Source: Alistipes sp.
GTDB taxonomy: Bacteria; Bacteroidota; Bacteroidia; Bacteroidales; Rikenellaceae
Direction: 5' to 3'
Length of the DNA stretch: 7,021 nt
Assembly: GCA_017380955.1 (NCBI GenBank)
Contig: JAFOCZ010000097.1
Location: 1 to 7,021, forward strand
The position numbers were made by a program, and so were the translations under genes. The notes under the pieces were generated by a model. The model did no database searches, was not told where the DNA came from, and worked only from the letters and a program-made list of their open reading frames with translations. Below, piece by piece: positions 5,324 to 7,021 of the stretch (the first letter of the stretch is position 1; every line of letters begins with the position of its first letter).

Positions 5324-7021
5324 TACTTAAGTGCTATTGCAAGTACCTCGCTATTGTTTCTCACGTAGTGGAACGTAAGACCCTCTACGTACTCAGGCTT
5401 TATCTCCTCGATATCCTTCTGATTCTCCTCCGAGAGGATGAGTTCGGTGATGCCAGCACGCTTGGCAGCGAGAATCTTCTCGCGGATGCCACCTACCGCC
5501 GTCACACGACCACGCAACGTAGTCTCGCCTGTCATCGCGATGCGCTCCTTAACCTCACGACCTGTGTATGTAGAGGCTATGGATGTCACCATAGTGATAC
5601 CTGCCGAAGGGCCATCCTTAGGTACTGCACCCTCGGGAACGTGGATGTTGAGGTCATACTCCTCGAACATCTTCTTGTCGATGCCCAACTCCTCGTGGTG
5701 AGCCTTAACCCACTCAAAGGCTATGGTTGCCGACTCCTTCATAACATCGCCGAGGTTACCCGTAAGCGACAACTTACCCTTGCCAGGTGTGAGGATAGAC
5801 TCTATGTAGAGGATGTCGCCACCCACCTGTGTCCACGCCAAGCCTGTCACCACACCGCGCATACCAGCGATGTCGTAGCGGTCGTTACGGAAGCGTGGCT
5901 TGCCCAATATAGGCTCGAGCATATCTGCCTCGAGTGTAGGGGCAAACTCCTCCTCAAAGGCGATGGCCTTGGCTCTGTTACGCGCTATCTTGGCGATAGT
6001 CTTGTCGAGGGTACGAACTCCCGACTCGCGGGTGTAGTCCTCGATGATGCGCACTATAGCCTCTGCCGAGAGGTCCAACTTATCCTCGGTGATGCCGTGT
6101 GCCTCGCGCTGCTTGCGTATGAGGTGCTCCTGGGCGATGTGTACCTTATCCTCGAGGATGTAACCAGGGATGTTAATCATCTCCATACGGTCGCGCAACG
6201 CCGCCGAGATATTCTCGATGTTGTTTGCCGTAGCGATGAACAACACCTTAGAGAGGTCATACTCCGTGTCGAGGTAGTTATCGTGGAATGTTGTGTTCTG
6301 CTCGGGGTCGAGTACCTCCAGAAGGGCACTCGATGGGTCGCCGTGGTTGGAGCGTGATACCTTGTCAATCTCATCGAGGATGATGACAGGGTTTGACGCG
6401 CCACAGCGCTTGATGGTCTCGATGATACGACCAGGCATAGCACCGATATATGTGCGGCGGTGACCACGAATCTCCGACTCGTCGTGCAAGCCACCCAGTG
6501 AGATACGACCAAACTTACGACCCAACGCCTCGGCAACAGACTTACCCAACGAGGTCTTACCAACTCCCGGAGGGCCATACAAGCAGAGGATTGGCGACTT
6601 CAAATCACCCTTCAACTTGATAACTGCCAAGTGCTCCAACAGTCGCTCCTTAACCTCGTCGAGACCAAAGTGGTCTTTGTCCAACTGCTCCTTCACGGCG
6701 TTGAGGTCGAGGATATCCTCGGTCATCTCGTCCCAAGGCAGGTCGAGCATCAACTGCAAGTAGTTAATCTGCACCGAATACTCCGCAATGGCAGGGTTTA
6801 GACGCTCAAGTTTTGCAACCTCCTTCTCGAAGAGTTCGGCAGTAGCCTTTGACCACTTCTTACCCTTGGCAGCCTCGCGGAGACGCTGCACCTCGGCATC
6901 CATACCGTCGCCCAACTCATCCTGGATAACACGCATCTGCTGCTGAAGGTAGTAGTCCTTCTGCTGCTTGTCGATATCCTGCTTCACACGATTCTGAATA
7001 TCGTTCTTGAGTTCTGCCAAC
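5323..7021 (-). CDS. lon: ATP-dependent Lon protease (partial, N-terminus off the window)
   Basis: Soluble AAA+ serine protease that unfolds and degrades damaged and regulatory proteins. About 565 C-terminal residues are present. The frame is open to the window edge, so the first visible codon (TTG, Leu) is internal, not a start. About 250 N-terminal residues (substrate-binding domain) are missing. In visible numbering: the coiled linker (about 1-80, with QQKDYYLQQQMRVIQDELG), Walker A GPPGVGKTS (149-157), pore loop RTYIGAMPGR (189-198), Walker B VIILDEID (212-219), sensor FIATANN (261-267) and ALRDRME (274-280). The protease domain has PKDGPSAGIT (467-476) with catalytic Ser472 and GGIREKILAAKRAG (510-523) with catalytic Lys515. 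Their 43-residue spacing equals that of Ser679 and Lys722 in E. coli Lon. It is first of the visible run; its stop overlaps the kdsB ATG. Confidence 0.97.
   Translation of the reverse strand, partial: LAELKNDIQNRVKQDIDKQQKDYYLQQQMRVIQDELGDGMDAEVQRLREAAKGKKWSKATAELFEKEVAKLERLNPAIAEYSVQINYLQLMLDLPWDEMTEDILDLNAVKEQLDKDHFGLDEVKERLLEHLAVIKLKGDLKSPILCLYGPPGVGKTSLGKSVAEALGRKFGRISLGGLHDESEIRGHRRTYIGAMPGRIIETIKRCGASNPVIILDEIDKVSRSNHGDPSSALLEVLDPEQNTTFHDNYLDTEYDLSKVLFIATANNIENISAALRDRMEMINIPGYILEDKVHIAQEHLIRKQREAHGITEDKLDLSAEAIVRIIEDYTRESGVRTLDKTIAKIARNRAKAIAFEEEFAPTLEADMLEPILGKPRFRNDRYDIAGMRGVVTGLAWTQVGGDILYIESILTPGKGKLSLTGNLGDVMKESATIAFEWVKAHHEELGIDKKMFEEYDLNIHVPEGAVPKDGPSAGITMVTSIASTYTGREVKERIAMTGETTLRGRVTAVGGIREKILAAKRAGITELILSEENQKDIEEIKPEYVEGLTFHYVRNNSEVLAIALK

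Noticed and set aside
5257..6357. Long plus-strand open frame (366 codons) opposite lon and the start of kdsB
   Set aside because: It lies fully antisense to conserved lon sequence, has a Leu/Arg/Val/Cys-rich composition with no recognisable motif, and its length follows from the codon bias of the real gene.
7018..7020. TTG at the window edge as the start of the Lon frame
   Set aside because: The following residues align with the middle of Lon, in the linker before the AAA+ domain, so the codon is an internal Leu and the gene continues beyond the window.

Overview
The window suggests a member of the Bacteroidota, most likely order Bacteroidales. The supports are a 49-residue N-terminal part of bS21 of the Bacteroidota type (starting MIV, then EGENIERALKKFKRK), start codons with no Shine-Dalgarno sequence in the usual position, a CBS-less arabinose-5-phosphate isomerase, and a roughly 610-residue UbiD-family protein. 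This placement is inference; no rRNA or species marker is present. Nothing looks recently transferred: base composition is even, every long frame is intact, and I see no insertion sequence, CRISPR array, tRNA or phage gene.

All seven genes lie on the minus strand, so transcription runs from high to low coordinates. The order of transcription is lon (7021-5323, N-terminus cut by the window edge), kdsB (5323-4568), kdsA (4568-3804), kdsD (3802-3188), a ubiD-family decarboxylase gene (3181-1343), a membrane-anchored helix-hairpin-helix protein gene (1339-272), a 124-base intergenic gap (271-148), and rpsU (147-1, C-terminus cut by the edge). The junctions from lon to the helix-hairpin-helix gene are -1, -1, +1, +6 and +3 bases. 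Both -1 junctions are the same TAATG stop/start overlap. The six genes are therefore very probably one transcript whose promoter lies beyond the window.

The core is a Kdo module for the lipopolysaccharide inner core. KdsD makes D-arabinose 5-phosphate from ribulose 5-phosphate. KdsA condenses it with phosphoenolpyruvate to Kdo 8-phosphate. KdsB activates free Kdo as CMP-Kdo. The phosphatase KdsC, which acts between KdsA and KdsB, and the transferase WaaA are not here. Lon (ATP-dependent protease) is tied to the module by the first overlap. The UbiD-family enzyme (prenylated-FMN decarboxylase fold) and the helix-hairpin-helix protein follow as co-transcribed genes without an obvious link to Kdo.

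This is mostly conserved housekeeping DNA, and I found no convincing undescribed system. The points most worth checking are the lon-kds coupling, the unassigned UbiD and helix-hairpin-helix genes, and the rpsU leader. That leader has overlapping, mutually exclusive short stems and no upstream Shine-Dalgarno, while a perfect AGGAGG lies inside the start of the rpsU coding region.
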